This document shows, one piece after another, positions 1-9,738 of a stretch of 64,000 nt of DNA. The notes below the pieces were generated by a model. The model was given only the letters and a program-made list of their open reading frames with translations. It was not told the origin of the DNA and ran no database searches. The translations under genes and the position numbers were made by a program. Within the stretch, counting starts at the first letter, position 1; each line of letters opens with the position of its first letter. The stretch is from an uncultured Eubacteriales bacterium (GTDB lineage Bacteria > Bacillota > Clostridia > Oscillospirales > Acutalibacteraceae). The stretch is from NCBI GenBank assembly GCA_934692675.1, contig CAKUUD010000003.1, positions 232,029 to 296,028 of the forward strand, read 5' to 3'.

Positions 1-200
1 ATCCAAATATAAAATGAAATTCAATAGTTTGTATTCAAATTAAACACATTACAAAAAATAAATTTCAAGTCAATAAGTTTTCTTTTAGCTCATTTTTAAA
101 ATAATTTTATCGGACAATAAATAATCTTGTTGACTACTTCGTATAATATAATTAAAATGGTATTTGTAAAACTTTTACGATATTTTTACGGGAGGAACTA

Positions 201-488
201 ATGGAAGAAAATTTGCCTACTGATATTGTTACACTAGTCGATGACGAAGGTGTTGAAAGAGAGTTTGAGGTCTTAGATTGCATTATTATAGAAGATTCCA
301 AAAGGAAATTTTATGCTCTTATGCCTAACTTCGAGCTTGAAGATGCGGACTTAGATGATGACGAGGTAACATATTTTATATTCGAAATGATTGAAGAAGA
401 TGGCGAGGAACAGCTTGTGGAAGTTGAAGATGATGATTTGCTTGATGAGCTTTCCAAACAATTTGAAGAAAGACTTACAGACCATTAA
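201..488 (+). CDS. DUF1292 (YrzB-like) small acidic protein
   Basis: This 95-residue, very acidic protein matches the DUF1292 family, whose biochemical role is unknown. The middle reads as a compact beta-rich domain (V-T-L-V-D-D-E-G near residue 11, F-Y-A-L-M-P near 37) and the C-terminal half is dominated by Asp and Glu. A GGAGG six bases before the ATG fixes the start. In Firmicutes the family usually sits among housekeeping genes; here it is followed at once by 6S RNA. A TATAAT at 142-147 lacks a matching -35, so its own promoter is not resolved. The family call is firm; the function is unknown. Confidence 0.85.
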   Translation: MEENLPTDIVTLVDDEGVEREFEVLDCIIIEDSKRKFYALMPNFELEDADLDDDEVTYFIFEMIEEDGEEQLVEVEDDDLLDELSKQFEERLTDH

Positions 489-491
489 TTT
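463..491 (+). promoter_or_regulatory. Candidate promoter of 6S RNA
   Basis: TTGAAG at 463-468 and TAATTT at 486-491 are separated by 17 bases, and transcription would begin near 498, at the 5' edge of the 6S RNA fold. The element overlaps the last codons of the DUF1292 gene. The -10 is only a moderate match, so read-through from upstream remains possible. Confidence 0.4.
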
Positions 492-499
492 GTATTTTT

Positions 500-698
500 A
501 AAAATAGTTTCTGCTTAAGACGCGGACTGTAGCCGTATAACCCTACAAGATATAATAGGGAGCTCGGCTCCTATATTCGATTGCAGACCTCTTGGCTTTT
601 GCCAAATGAAGGGAGCGTGAAGATATGGGGAGGGCACCCACCTGCTTATGTAATTTGCAGGTTATCTAGGCTACGATACGCTTAAGCGGATTTTTATT
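500..698 (+). ncRNA. ssrS: 6S RNA (SsrS), RNA polymerase holoenzyme regulator
   Basis: This noncoding stretch folds as one long interrupted hairpin. CTGCTTAAG (about 512-520) pairs with CTTAAGCGG near 690, and GTAGCC pairs with GGCTAC inside it. A purine-rich central region follows, and near the 3' side GGGCACCCACCTGC...GCAGGTTA resembles the corresponding part of known 6S RNAs. 6S RNA mimics an open promoter and binds the housekeeping sigma-RNA polymerase. The closing stem ends in a T-rich tract that would act as terminator. The region has no open reading frame of note and is clearly more GC-rich than its surroundings. The exact ends are estimated. Confidence 0.8.
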
Positions 699-837
699 AG
701 AAAATATTTTGTTAAGAAAAAATTAAAAATATATTTTTGTTATATCTCAAGGACAAGTTGTATAAGAATTGCATTTATGATATAGTATATTATTGTAGAG
801 AAATAGTATATATTTGGAATTTATGGAGGAAGTAGTA

Positions 838-1533
838 TTGTACCCTTTGATTTTGGATGTTAGTGTTGTAGCGATTTTGATAGCATTCGCATTTGCGGGT
901 TATAAAAGCGGAATATTTAAATCGTTTTTGTCTTTCATAAGCACGATGTTTTCAGGAATATTCTCGGTCTATACAGCAAACATTTTGTCGAAAATTATCT
1001 ACGCTAACATAATAAGCCCTCAGATACAATCAAAAATACAATTGTCTTCTATTAAAAATTTTTCTTCTGCCGAGCAAATACTTAATTTATTTTCTCCGTG
1101 GTTTGTAAAATTTTTGAGTGAATTGAGAATAACACCTAAGGAAATCAACCATATTATAGTTAATGGTAATTTAAATTCAATTCCTTCCGAGATTTCAGAA
1201 TTGCTTTGTCCTCTAATTACTAATATTTTAAAATCGATACTGGCTCCGGTGATATTTGCTTTGCTTTTAGTTGTTGCAAATGTTTTATTTCGGTGCGTTT
1301 CAAAGCTTTTTCGTATAAATTTTCTAAAGTCAACTAATAGTTTGGCTGGGATGGTTTTTGGGCTTTTGAAAGGCTACATCGTAGTCATGATTTTGATTTG
1401 CTGTTTAAGAATATTTGTTTCTGTCGATAGTGATTTTCCCGAAGTGTTCTCTCCGAGCAATATTTCTTCAACAGTAGTTTTCAAAGAGATTTACAATAAT
1501 AATTTTATCTATAGCTTTTATAAAAAAATTTAA
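838..1533 (+). CDS. CvpA-family membrane protein
   Basis: The N-terminus carries the CvpA-family pattern (D-V-S-V-V-A-I-L-I-A-F-A-F-A-G-Y-K-S-G), and the protein has about four hydrophobic segments. Relatives act at the envelope, but their molecular role in Firmicutes is not settled. The reading frame is open from a TTG at 814, but a clear GGAGGA at 825-830 places the start at the TTG at 838, giving 231 residues. It heads a collinear set with pgsA, the clpE-like gene and nrdR. Confidence 0.75.
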   Translation: MYPLILDVSVVAILIAFAFAGYKSGIFKSFLSFISTMFSGIFSVYTANILSKIIYANIISPQIQSKIQLSSIKNFSSAEQILNLFSPWFVKFLSELRITPKEINHIIVNGNLNSIPSEISELLCPLITNILKSILAPVIFALLLVVANVLFRCVSKLFRINFLKSTNSLAGMVFGLLKGYIVVMILICCLRIFVSVDSDFPEVFSPSNISSTVVFKEIYNNNFIYSFYKKI

Positions 1534-1561
1534 TTTATTTGTGAGCGGAGCGCTGTAAGAA

Positions 1562-2137
1562 GTGAAAAGTTTAATATACATAAGAAAAAATTTGAACATT
1601 CCCAATGTGCTTTCAATTATAAGAATTATATTTATAATACCTTTCGTTTTTGCGGTTATTGGTGATGATTATACAACTGCCGGAATTATACTGATAATTT
1701 CGGGGATAAGCGATTTTTTAGATGGGTATATTGCGCGCAAATATAATCAGATAACCCGGGTTGGCAAAATGCTTGATCCCACCGCAGACAAACTCACTCT
1801 AATGGCAGTAATGGTTTGCGTGGGTATAAAATTTAATAAAATTTTTCCGTTTATGATAATACTTATTACAAAGGAAATTTTAATGCTTATAGCAGGAATA
1901 ATTTTGCTTCGTAAAAAGCTTACACCGCCTTCCGCAAAATGGTACGGAAAGCTCTCTACAATCGTGTTTTATGTATCAATTATAATAATCATATCCCTCA
2001 AGGCAATTTGGAATTTAGACATAGAAATTTTAGATGTAAGCCTTATGGCATTAACTGCTTTCTTTATGATTTACGCTTTGATTCGCTATTTCTGCATTTT
2101 TAGAGAGATGATAAAAAAATTCAAGTTAACTCAGTAA
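1562..2137 (+). CDS. pgsA: CDP-diacylglycerol--glycerol-3-phosphate 3-phosphatidyltransferase
   Basis: This integral membrane enzyme condenses CDP-diacylglycerol with glycerol-3-phosphate to form phosphatidylglycerophosphate, the committed step to phosphatidylglycerol and cardiolipin. The CDP-alcohol phosphotransferase signature is intact: D-G-Y-I-A-R, eight residues, G-K-M-L-D-P-T-A-D-K, supplying the metal-binding aspartates. At 191 residues it has normal length with five or six membrane helices. The start is a GTG with a poor ribosome binding site, 28 bases after cvpA, so translation may be coupled to the upstream gene. Confidence 0.92.
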   Translation: MKSLIYIRKNLNIPNVLSIIRIIFIIPFVFAVIGDDYTTAGIILIISGISDFLDGYIARKYNQITRVGKMLDPTADKLTLMAVMVCVGIKFNKIFPFMIILITKEILMLIAGIILLRKKLTPPSAKWYGKLSTIVFYVSIIIIISLKAIWNLDIEILDVSLMALTAFFMIYALIRYFCIFREMIKKFKLTQ

Positions 2138-2168
2138 TAAAAATTTAATAATATAAGGAGTAATATTT

Positions 2169-4484
2169 ATGCTATGTTCCAGGTGCAAAAAACGGACAGC
2201 AGTGGTATTTGTTTCTTCTAATAAAGATTCTTCCAGCGCACAAGGCTATTGTGCTTTATGCGCAAAAGAAATAGGAGTTAAACCAATAGAAGATATATTT
2301 GATAAAATGGGTATTTCGGCGGAAGAAATGGCCAATATAGAAGACCAATTTTCAGGAATATTAAATGCAGCTTCCTCGACAGATGATTCAACCGGCGAAG
2401 AAGTTGATAACCCCGAAGATTTCATGCGAGGAGGAGCAGCTACATTTCCGTTTATAAAGGGCTTGTTCTCTAATATGATGTTTCCGGGTAAAGAAGACGA
2501 AATCTCAAAAGATGATAAATCTGTAGATTCAAGTAATTCAAAAATAAAAAAGAAACCAAAAAGAAAAAATTTAAACATATACTGCGAAAATTTGACCGCC
2601 AAAGCAAAAGAAAATAAACTCGATAAAGTAATAGGTCGCGACAGAGAAATAAATCGTGCAATACAAATTCTTTGCAGGAGAACTAAAAACAACCCCTGCT
2701 TCATCGGAGAACCTGGCGTAGGGAAGACGGCTATTGCAGAAGGCCTGGCTCTTAGAATCTCTGAAGGGAAAGTCCCTCAACATTTAAAAAATAAAGAAAT
2801 TCATTTACTGGATTTGACTTCACTAGTAGCTGGAACCCAGTTCAGAGGTCAATTTGAAAGCCGTATAAAAGGTCTTATAGAAGAAGTGAAAAAAGATGGA
2901 AATATAATACTTTTTATTGATGAAGTTCATAATTTAGTCGGTGCCGGAGACTCCGAGGGCTCTATGAGCGCCGCAAACATACTTAAACCCGCTCTTTCAC
3001 GCGGAGAAATACAAGTGATAGGCGCCACAACTTTTGAAGAGTATAGAAAACATATCGAAAAAGACGCTGCACTTGAAAGAAGATTCCAACCCATAAAAGT
3101 TTCTGAGCCTTCTATAGATGAAACTGTAGAAATTTTAAAGGGAATAAAAAATTACTACGAAGAACATCATAGAGTTGTGATTCCGGATTATTTAATCAAT
3201 AGATTGGTGGTTCTCTCAGAAAGATATATAATGGACAGATTCCTGCCGGACAAAGCGATAGATTTAATGGACGAAGCCGCTACTTACGCCGCTTTAAACA
3301 ACAAAAGTCTGGCTGAATACGATCGAATCAATTCCGAAATTGACTCATTAAAATCCGAAGAAGAAAAATTAGTTGCGCTAGGCGAAGAAGCTGATTACGA
3401 AAAATTAGCTCAGATAAGATGCGAAATCGCTAAAATAAACGAAAAAAGCGAAGAGCTCAAAGAAAAAGCCCTGGGCAAAAAAGTGTCTGAGAGCGATTTG
3501 GCTCATGTTTTGGAATTGTGGACAGGAATTCCATCTTCAAAAATACAAGAAAATGAGTTCAAGAAATTGGAGTTCTTAGAAGAAAATATTAAAAAGAAAA
3601 TTATCGGTCAGGATGAAGCTGTAGACGCCGTAGCTGCCGCGATTCGAAGAAACAGAATAAAACTAAGTTTAAGAAGACGACCGGCATCATTTATATTTGT
3701 AGGCTCTACTGGAGTCGGTAAAACTGAACTGGTTAAAGTTCTTGCAAGTGAGCTTTTTGATTCTCCTGACGCCCTCATAAGAGTTGATATGTCGGAGTAT
3801 ATGGAAAAGCACTCGGCCTCCAAAATTGTGGGTTCGCCTCCAGGATATGTTGGATACGATGAAGCTGGTCAGCTTACAGAAAAAGTCAGACAAAGACCAT
3901 ATTCTGTTATATTATTTGACGAAATCGAAAAAGCTCACCCTGATGTCATGAATATACTTTTGCAAATTTTGGATGAAGGAAAAATCACTGATTCTCATGG
4001 TAGAGTTGTGAATTTTGAAAATACAGTAATTGTGATGACTTCAAATGCCGGCAGCAATAAAAAAGATGGTTCGCTCGGCTTTGGAAGGACAGAAAACGAG
4101 CTTGTTAAAGAAAAAGTCATGAAGTCGCTCAAAGAATTTTTAAGGCCTGAATTTATAAGCAGGATAGATGAAATTATTGTATTTAACAAACTTACTCATG
4201 ATGATTATGTAAAAATCGCAGCGCTAATAATAGACGAATACAAAGAATCTTTAAAAGAAAGAGATATAAAATTATCATACGACAAAAATGTCTTGGAACT
4301 GCTTGCGGAAAAAGTTTCGAAAGGGAGCAGCGGTGCCAGAGATTTAAGAAACGTTATAAGAAAAGAAGTAGAAGATAAAATATCTATGGCCATAGTTAAG
4401 AACGAAAGCTTTGACATAGGAGATATTTCCTTGAAAGCCGATTCGGAGAGAATATCGGTGGTTATAAATAAACCGGAAAAGTAA
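2169..4484 (+). CDS. ClpE-type AAA+ unfoldase with N-terminal zinc finger
   Basis: This Hsp100 ATPase (771 residues) would unfold proteins for ClpP. The N-terminus has a Cys4 zinc finger (C3, C6, C28, C31), as in ClpE and McsA, and lacks the ClpN repeats of ClpC. The first AAA+ module has Walker A G-E-P-G-V-G-K-T near residue 180. A UVR-like coiled segment lies near 380-425. The second module has G-S-T-G-V-G-K-T near 512, and L-G-F near 636 fits the ClpP-docking loop. It lies 31 bases after pgsA with AAGGAG before the ATG. No ctsR, mcsA or mcsB is nearby. ClpE is preferred to ClpC because of the zinc finger. Confidence 0.85.
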   Translation: MLCSRCKKRTAVVFVSSNKDSSSAQGYCALCAKEIGVKPIEDIFDKMGISAEEMANIEDQFSGILNAASSTDDSTGEEVDNPEDFMRGGAATFPFIKGLFSNMMFPGKEDEISKDDKSVDSSNSKIKKKPKRKNLNIYCENLTAKAKENKLDKVIGRDREINRAIQILCRRTKNNPCFIGEPGVGKTAIAEGLALRISEGKVPQHLKNKEIHLLDLTSLVAGTQFRGQFESRIKGLIEEVKKDGNIILFIDEVHNLVGAGDSEGSMSAANILKPALSRGEIQVIGATTFEEYRKHIEKDAALERRFQPIKVSEPSIDETVEILKGIKNYYEEHHRVVIPDYLINRLVVLSERYIMDRFLPDKAIDLMDEAATYAALNNKSLAEYDRINSEIDSLKSEEEKLVALGEEADYEKLAQIRCEIAKINEKSEELKEKALGKKVSESDLAHVLELWTGIPSSKIQENEFKKLEFLEENIKKKIIGQDEAVDAVAAAIRRNRIKLSLRRRPASFIFVGSTGVGKTELVKVLASELFDSPDALIRVDMSEYMEKHSASKIVGSPPGYVGYDEAGQLTEKVRQRPYSVILFDEIEKAHPDVMNILLQILDEGKITDSHGRVVNFENTVIVMTSNAGSNKKDGSLGFGRTENELVKEKVMKSLKEFLRPEFISRIDEIIVFNKLTHDDYVKIAALIIDEYKESLKERDIKLSYDKNVLELLAEKVSKGSSGARDLRNVIRKEVEDKISMAIVKNESFDIGDISLKADSERISVVINKPEK

Positions 4485-4504
4485 ATTTCAGGAGGAATTG
4501 CAGA

Positions 4505-4966
4505 GTGAAATGTCCGTATTGTAACTTAGAAGGATGCAAAGTTTTGGAATCCAGATCAGCCGATGAGGGGTCGCAGGTCAGGCGCCGCAGAGAGTGCGAA
4601 TCATGCGGAAAAAGGTTTACGACATACGAAGTAGTCGAAAGCATACCCGTTATGATAGTCAAGCGCAATGGCTCGCGTGAAAAATTTGACAGAAAAAAAG
4701 TTCTCGATGGACTTATAAAAGCCTGCGAGAAACGTGTAATTTCATTCGAAGATATAGAAAATGTTGTAGACGATATAGAACTCAAAGTGCAGAACTCTTT
4801 GGCAAGAGAGGTTACCTCTGAATTCATCGGCGAGCAATGCATGGAATTTTTGAAGAAAAAAGATGAAGTCGCATATATCAGGTTCGCTTCGGTTTATAGA
4901 CAGTTTAAAGATGTCAGTGAGTTTATGGATGAACTTAAAACTTTTTTGAAAAGTAAAAGTAATTAA
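4505..4966 (+). CDS. nrdR: Transcriptional repressor NrdR
   Basis: NrdR represses ribonucleotide reductase genes in response to ATP/dATP bound in its ATP-cone. The zinc ribbon is complete (C-P-Y-C at 3-6 and C-E-S-C at 31-34), followed by R-F-T-T-Y-E and the ATP-cone (V-K-R-N-G-S-R-E-K-F-D). At 153 residues it has standard length. It starts at GTG 4505, preceded by AGGAGG. It follows the clpE-like gene by 20 bases and closes the operon at a strong hairpin. Its likely target in this window is the nrdH-nrdD-nrdG promoter near 31.65 kb, which carries NrdR-box sequences. Confidence 0.97.
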   Translation: MKCPYCNLEGCKVLESRSADEGSQVRRRRECESCGKRFTTYEVVESIPVMIVKRNGSREKFDRKKVLDGLIKACEKRVISFEDIENVVDDIELKVQNSLAREVTSEFIGEQCMEFLKKKDEVAYIRFASVYRQFKDVSEFMDELKTFLKSKSN

Positions 4967-4984
4967 TTTATGACTTAAATATTA

Positions 4985-5022
4985 AAAATGCTATACATCA
5001 CGATTGGTGTATAGCATTTTGT
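4985..5022. terminator. Bidirectional terminator between nrdR and the Nif11-like gene
   Basis: Arms at 4985-4998 and 5007-5020 (AAAATGCTATACA and its complement) form a 13-14 bp hairpin with an A-run on one side and a T-run on the other, so it can end both convergent transcripts. Confidence 0.88.
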
Positions 5023-5387
5023 TATTTCTTTTCTTCTTTGTCTTCGCCTACAATTTTTTTAATAATTGAATTTGTTACACTTTTTGAGGCTTCCAGAGTA
5101 TCGTAAAAAGTTTTTGCTACGTCAAATATTTCCATAATACCTAGTCCGTTTCCGCCACTGACTTTGTTTAGCTCATCATTGCTCAAAACGTCTTCTTCCG
5201 AAATTTTTGCAACGTTTTTCATGAACTCAACAAACTCATCAAAATCATATCCCGGCACCAATGATATGCAGTATTCATAAAGTTCTTCTGAGCTACCCAT
5301 GTTATAAAATTCCTTTGCTTTATCAGGGTTGTCATTCAAAATTTTTATGAGCTTAATTAAGTTATCATTTTTTGTCAGTTCCATCAT
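5022..5387 (-). CDS. Nif11-like double-glycine leader peptide, candidate RiPP or bacteriocin precursor
   Basis: This 121-residue protein has a Nif11-type leader of about 79 residues ending in L-N-K-V-S-G-G (G78-G79), the classic site cut by C39-type peptidases of export transporters. The predicted mature part is 42 residues, has no cysteine, and contains an amphipathic stretch (I-M-E-I-F-D-V-A-K-T-F-Y) and a Lys/Glu-rich tail. AAGGAGG stands 5 and 8 bases before two consecutive ATG codons (5387 and 5384). It has its own promoter and terminator. No modifying enzyme or peptidase-containing transporter is adjacent, so it is an orphan whose product may be used or exported by machinery elsewhere. 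The leader class is clear; the product is unknown. Confidence 0.7.
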   Translation of the reverse strand: MMELTKNDNLIKLIKILNDNPDKAKEFYNMGSSEELYEYCISLVPGYDFDEFVEFMKNVAKISEEDVLSNDELNKVSGGNGLGIMEIFDVAKTFYDTLEASKSVTNSIIKKIVGEDKEEKK

Positions 5388-5415
5388 TATACCCTCCTTA
5401 TGAATTGTATGTATA

Positions 5416-5443
5416 ATTTTATCATAAAATTTTTATTAGTCAA
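5416..5443 (-). promoter_or_regulatory. Promoter of the Nif11-like peptide gene
   Basis: On the minus strand TTGACT (5443-5438) and TAAAAT (5421-5416) are separated by 16 bases. Transcription would start about 20 bases before the ribosome binding site. Confidence 0.5.
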
Positions 5444-5525
5444 TATTTTTATAAATATTTTATATAATTTTTGGTTATATTCAAAAAGTATGGAAAAAAT
5501 ACTCTTGCAAGGAGGTAGTGTTAAT

Positions 5526-6272
5526 ATGGATAAATATTTAAATTCCAGAAAGAAAAAAAGCAATCTAAACAATAACAGAAAAACGTCCGAAGAGGGCACG
5601 GGCAGCGAAGAACAGTATGAGCGAATCCAAAATATAGGTTCTGTTATAGTCAATAATCGCAAGAAAAAAATTTACTGTCTTACAATTATTGGCCAGATAG
5701 AAGGTCACACTTATTTACCCTCTGAAAACAAAACCACAAAGTATGAGCATATTATACCCGAACTGGTTGCCATTGAAGAGGATCCCGAAATCGAAGGGAT
5801 TTTACTACTTTTAAATACAGTTGGAGGAGACATAGAGGCTGGACTTGCAATTGCCGAATTGATTGCCGGAATGAGCAAGCCTACAGTTTCTATGGTTATA
5901 GGCGGTGGACATTCTATCGGTGTTCCTTTGGCGGTAAGCGCAGACGTTTCTTTTATAGCAAAGTCCGCCACAATGACAGTTCATCCTGTTAGATCTGCTG
6001 GAACGACGGTAGGTGTTGTACAGTCTTTCGAATATTTTCAAAAAATGCAAAAACGAATTGCTGATTTTGTAGTCGCCAACTCAAATATATCAGAAAAAAG
6101 ATTTTATGAACTTTGTATGAATACAGAAGAATTGGTTCTGGATGTAGGCTCTGTGGTTGAAGGCGAACAAGCAGTAAATGAAGGCTTAATTGACAAAGTA
6201 GGAACATTGTCCGAAGCTTTAAGCGAATTATATTCCTTAGCTAAAAAAAGCAAAAAAAATTCAAAAAAATAA
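5526..6272 (+). CDS. tepA: ClpP-class serine peptidase, TepA (YmfB) family
   Basis: This crotonase/ClpP-fold peptidase is related to Bacillus translocation-enhancing protein TepA. The fold runs from about residue 45. N-T-V-G-G-D-I-E-A-G resembles the oxyanion segment, G-G-H-S-I-G-V-P supplies the expected Ser nucleophile, and V-H-P-V-R-S-A-G the His. The frame is open from 5400, but GGAGG at 5511-5515 points to the ATG at 5526, giving 248 residues with a basic, polar N-terminus and no signal peptide. It ends at its own terminator, upstream of uppP and ftsK; tepA next to an ftsK/spoIIIE gene is also seen in Bacillus. Confidence 0.82.
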   Translation: MDKYLNSRKKKSNLNNNRKTSEEGTGSEEQYERIQNIGSVIVNNRKKKIYCLTIIGQIEGHTYLPSENKTTKYEHIIPELVAIEEDPEIEGILLLLNTVGGDIEAGLAIAELIAGMSKPTVSMVIGGGHSIGVPLAVSADVSFIAKSATMTVHPVRSAGTTVGVVQSFEYFQKMQKRIADFVVANSNISEKRFYELCMNTEELVLDVGSVVEGEQAVNEGLIDKVGTLSEALSELYSLAKKSKKNSKK

Positions 6273-6280
6273 TTTTTAAC

Positions 6281-6320
6281 AAGTCGGTTGCATTTTATAT
6301 TGCCAATCGGCTTATTTTTA
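6281..6320 (+). terminator. Terminator of tepA
   Basis: AAGTCGGTTG (6281-6290) pairs with CAATCGGCTT (6304-6313) over ten base pairs including two G-T wobbles, followed by a T-rich tract. Confidence 0.7.
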
Positions 6321-6434
6321 TTTATGCTGCGGTGTGTAATTTTATTTTAAAATCTGGTATAATTTAATCCGAATGCTTGTGCATATATATTTAAAAATGA
6401 AATTAATTGCAAAGCGAAAAGGAGAAAAATAAAT

Positions 6435-7373
6435 ATGAGTATTTTAGATGCAATTATTCAAGGAATAGTCCAAGGGCTTACAGAGTTTTTACCGGTTTCC
6501 AGTAGCGGGCATTTGCTTATTTCTCAGCATATTTTAGGAGTTAAAGAAAATAATTTATTCTTTAGTATAATGCTGCACATAGGAACCCTCATCGCGGTTT
6601 TGGCTGTGTATTACAAAACAATATTAAAACTTATAAAATCCTTTTTTGAAATTATCAAAGACATATTCACCGGCAAATTTGATTTTAAGAAACTTGATAA
6701 CGACAAAAACATGGTTCTAATGTTAATGGCAGGCTTATTACCTCTGTTTTTGTTGTTCGTTCCCATTCCGGGCAGCAACACAAATGTAAAAGGAATAGCC
6801 GAAGAACTCGCCGGCGATAAAAGCATAATTCTAGTTGGTATTGCTTTAATAGTGACAAGTATTTTGCTAAAAACAGGAATTAATGCTAGACAAACATATA
6901 AAATTAATTATACTTTTGACAGAGAAAAACCATGGGAAGGCCGCAAAAGGCTTAATTTAATGGACGCTCTATCTATCGGTGTTACTCAATTTGTCGCAGC
7001 TATTTTTCCGGGCATTTCTCGTTCAGGTTCAACGTTGTCGACTGGTCTTTTAAGAGGAATCAATAAACAAACCGCGCTTGATTATTCTTTTATCTTGGGC
7101 ACGCCTGCAATACTTGCAGCGGCGGTCATTGAATTAAAAGACGCCTTAAAAGCTGGAGCAATTTCCTCCGTAGGGCTTGCGCCTGTAATTGTGGGAATGG
7201 TTGTTTCTGCTGTTGTTGGATTTCTATCGATTAAACTATTCAAATGGCTTTTAAAAACCGATAAAATGATTATTTTTGTGATATATACTTTCGTGGTAGG
7301 TCTAGCTTCCGTTATCATCGGCGTAATAGAAAATATTTACGGAATGAATATTTTTACTCACACCACGCTTTAA
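6435..7373 (+). CDS. uppP: Undecaprenyl-diphosphatase (BacA/UppP)
   Basis: This membrane phosphatase recycles undecaprenyl pyrophosphate to the C55 lipid carrier used for peptidoglycan and wall polymers, and gives bacitracin tolerance when abundant. Both signature motifs are present: [14 protein letters not shown] near residue 14 and P-G-I-S-R-S-G-S-T near 195. The 312 residues include a longer than usual polar insertion (about 75-140). An extended -10 (TGG-TATAAT, 6355-6363) without an obvious -35 could start transcription about 65 bases upstream. It is followed 13 bases later by ftsK. Confidence 0.95.
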   Translation: MSILDAIIQGIVQGLTEFLPVSSSGHLLISQHILGVKENNLFFSIMLHIGTLIAVLAVYYKTILKLIKSFFEIIKDIFTGKFDFKKLDNDKNMVLMLMAGLLPLFLLFVPIPGSNTNVKGIAEELAGDKSIILVGIALIVTSILLKTGINARQTYKINYTFDREKPWEGRKRLNLMDALSIGVTQFVAAIFPGISRSGSTLSTGLLRGINKQTALDYSFILGTPAILAAAVIELKDALKAGAISSVGLAPVIVGMVVSAVVGFLSIKLFKWLLKTDKMIIFVIYTFVVGLASVIIGVIENIYGMNIFTHTTL

Positions 7374-7386
7374 AGAGAGGTTTAAA

Positions 7387-9723
7387 ATGAAAAAGAAAAA
7401 AAAAGTAGAGATTTATAAAAAAGCTGCCAAAAAGGCTGCTTCAAAAAGAGAAAGAAAGCCCATAGAAACAGTTATACTTTTTACAGTGTCTGTTGCGCTG
7501 ATGTCTTTCGTTTTGATTCCGGGCGAAAATATTTGGCTAAGCATACATAATTTTGTGTTTTCTATTTTTGGGATTTGTTCAGTTGCAATTCCGATTCTTA
7601 TCGGAATTGTTGCCGTTTGGCAGGCAAAAAACAATATGGATAAAATCAGAAAAACAAAATTAATAGTCTCTTCCATCGGCGTTGTTTTTCTGGATTCGCT
7701 TGTATTCATTTTGTCTTTTAAATACAACAATCCAGCCGTGGATAATTGGCTTAAATACATATTTGACGAATTTTCAAACGGGAAATTTAATAGAACTTCG
7801 GGTCTTCTAGGTGCAGTTTTCGGAGCTCCTTTGGTGTGGGGCTGCGGAGTGACAGGCGCCTTAATAATAGCTTTTTTGATTTTATTTATTTGTATTATGT
7901 TTGTCACAGGGGCCACTTTAATGGAATTCTTGGGTTTTTTTTCAAAACCAGCAAAAGCGCTGAAAAATAAAATCGAAGTAAAAGCAACCGAAATTAAAAT
8001 GAAAAAAGAAGCCAAGCGTAAAGAAGATGAAAATTCAAAACCGATTTCGAATTATAACTCAGAAATCGAAGAAAAATCAGATAATAAGTCATTCTCAAAT
8101 GAAAATTCTATCGCAAAAGTAACCGAAAAATTTATTTCTAAGATTAAATCACCTTCGATAAATAAAGAAAAAGAAGAAACAAAAGAAAAATTACCCGAGC
8201 CGGATTTTCAGTCTCATACTGAGAATCCCTCCTCAGGAGATTACCAATTTCCTCCCGTTGAACTTTTGAATAAATCAGTTACTCCCAAAGAAAATGAGAT
8301 AACAAACGAACTGAATAATAACGGAATGATCCTTGTAGATACTTTGAAAAGTTTTAACGTTCAGACAAAAATAGTAGATATCAGTCGTGGACCGGCCGTA
8401 ACACGTTATGAGCTTCAGCCCGCTGCCGGAGTTAAAATAAGCAAAATTACAACGCTTGCAGATGATATTGCTTTAAATTTAGCAGCCTCAGGAGTGCGTA
8501 TCGAAGCTCCTATTCCCGGCAAAGCGGCAGTAGGAATAGAAGTCCCGAATAAAGTGGTCAGCGTAGTAAATATGCGCGAGCTCATTGCATCCGAAAAATT
8601 TAGGTCATCAAAAAGCAAACTTACAGTAGTTTTAGGGAGAGATATATCCGGAAATATAGCCATCACTGATTTGGTTAAAATGCCTCATTTGTTGATTGCC
8701 GGTTCTACAGGTTCGGGTAAATCGGTATGTATAAACTCTTTTATAATCAGTATTTTGTATAATGCACGTCCCGACGAAGTAAAGCTTCTGATGATTGACC
8801 CTAAAGTTGTTGAACTTGGGATTTATAATGGCATCCCGCATTTGCTTGTCCCGGTCGTAACCGATGCCCGAAAAGCAGCCGGAGCTCTCAACTGGGCGGT
8901 AAATGAAATGCTTAAAAGATATAAAAAATTCGCAGAAAATAATGTAAGAGACTTGGAATCATATAATGATTTAATTGAAAGAAATCCATACATCACCGAC
9001 AAAGAGGGCGAAGTTCTTGAAAAAATGCCCCAAGTGGTAATCATTATAGATGAGCTTTCAGACTTAATGATGGCTGCACCGAATGAAGTTGAAGATTATA
9101 TTTGCAGATTAGCTCAGATGGCTCGTGCCGCGGGAATGCACCTGGTAATTGCAACTCAAAGACCGTCTGTTGATGTTATCACAGGTATAATTAAAGCAAA
9201 TATTCCCAGCAGAATTGCGCTTGCAGTTTCTTCTCAAATTGATTCCAGAACTATTCTGGATATGAGCGGAGCTGAAAAATTACTTGGTAGGGGAGACATG
9301 CTTTTCTCTCCGGTTGGATCGCCCAAGCCAATACGAATTCAAGGGTGTTATGTTACAGATAAAGAAATAGAAAATGTTATAAAATTTTTGAAATCTTCTC
9401 AAGAAATTTCGTATGATTCAAAAATAGCCGAAGAAATAGAAAAAAATGCAGTAGCTGATAATTCCAAATCTTCCGACTCTAAAGTTTCGGACGGAAATAT
9501 GGATCCGGTTATGAGCGAGGCTATAAAATGCATCATAGAAGCAGGACAAGCTTCTACATCACTTTTGCAAAGAAGATTGCGCATAGGTTATGCTCGCGCC
9601 GGACGACTTATAGATGAAATGGAGCAAATGGGAATAGTCGGCCCTTACGAAGGCTCTAAACCGCGCCAGGTCCTTATAAATTATCAACAATTTTTAGAAA
9701 TGAACATGACGAAAAAAGATTAA
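7387..9723 (+). CDS. FtsK/SpoIIIE-family DNA translocase
   Basis: This ATP-driven double-stranded DNA pump moves chromosomes across the division or sporulation septum. The order is a short Lys-rich N-terminus, about four membrane helices up to residue 180, a charged linker (about 190-300), the alpha/beta motor with Walker A G-S-T-G-S-G-K-S near 443 and Walker B V-I-I-I-D-E-L near 555, and a C-terminal winged-helix gamma domain ([11 protein letters not shown]). At 778 residues it is typical of SpoIIIE/SftA-sized members. Family is certain; SpoIIIE and FtsK cannot be separated by sequence inspection, although the organism sporulates. Confidence 0.93.
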   Translation: MKKKKKVEIYKKAAKKAASKRERKPIETVILFTVSVALMSFVLIPGENIWLSIHNFVFSIFGICSVAIPILIGIVAVWQAKNNMDKIRKTKLIVSSIGVVFLDSLVFILSFKYNNPAVDNWLKYIFDEFSNGKFNRTSGLLGAVFGAPLVWGCGVTGALIIAFLILFICIMFVTGATLMEFLGFFSKPAKALKNKIEVKATEIKMKKEAKRKEDENSKPISNYNSEIEEKSDNKSFSNENSIAKVTEKFISKIKSPSINKEKEETKEKLPEPDFQSHTENPSSGDYQFPPVELLNKSVTPKENEITNELNNNGMILVDTLKSFNVQTKIVDISRGPAVTRYELQPAAGVKISKITTLADDIALNLAASGVRIEAPIPGKAAVGIEVPNKVVSVVNMRELIASEKFRSSKSKLTVVLGRDISGNIAITDLVKMPHLLIAGSTGSGKSVCINSFIISILYNARPDEVKLLMIDPKVVELGIYNGIPHLLVPVVTDARKAAGALNWAVNEMLKRYKKFAENNVRDLESYNDLIERNPYITDKEGEVLEKMPQVVIIIDELSDLMMAAPNEVEDYICRLAQMARAAGMHLVIATQRPSVDVITGIIKANIPSRIALAVSSQIDSRTILDMSGAEKLLGRGDMLFSPVGSPKPIRIQGCYVTDKEIENVIKFLKSSQEISYDSKIAEEIEKNAVADNSKSSDSKVSDGNMDPVMSEAIKCIIEAGQASTSLLQRRLRIGYARAGRLIDEMEQMGIVGPYEGSKPRQVLINYQQFLEMNMTKKD

Positions 9724-9738
9724 TAAAGGAGTTTAAAA

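Noticed and set aside
142..147. TATAAT upstream of the DUF1292 gene as a full promoter
   Set aside because: There is no -35 at 16-19 bases; the nearby TTGACT (130-135) is only 6 bases away.
2246..2704. 152-codon open frame on the minus strand within the clpE-like gene
   Set aside because: It is the complement of a clear AAA+ gene, encodes a low-complexity Leu/Ser/Phe string, and has no ribosome binding site.
7413..8015. 200-codon open frame opposite the N-terminal part of ftsK
   Set aside because: The plus-strand protein has FtsK membrane helices and motor motifs; the antisense product has no recognisable domain.
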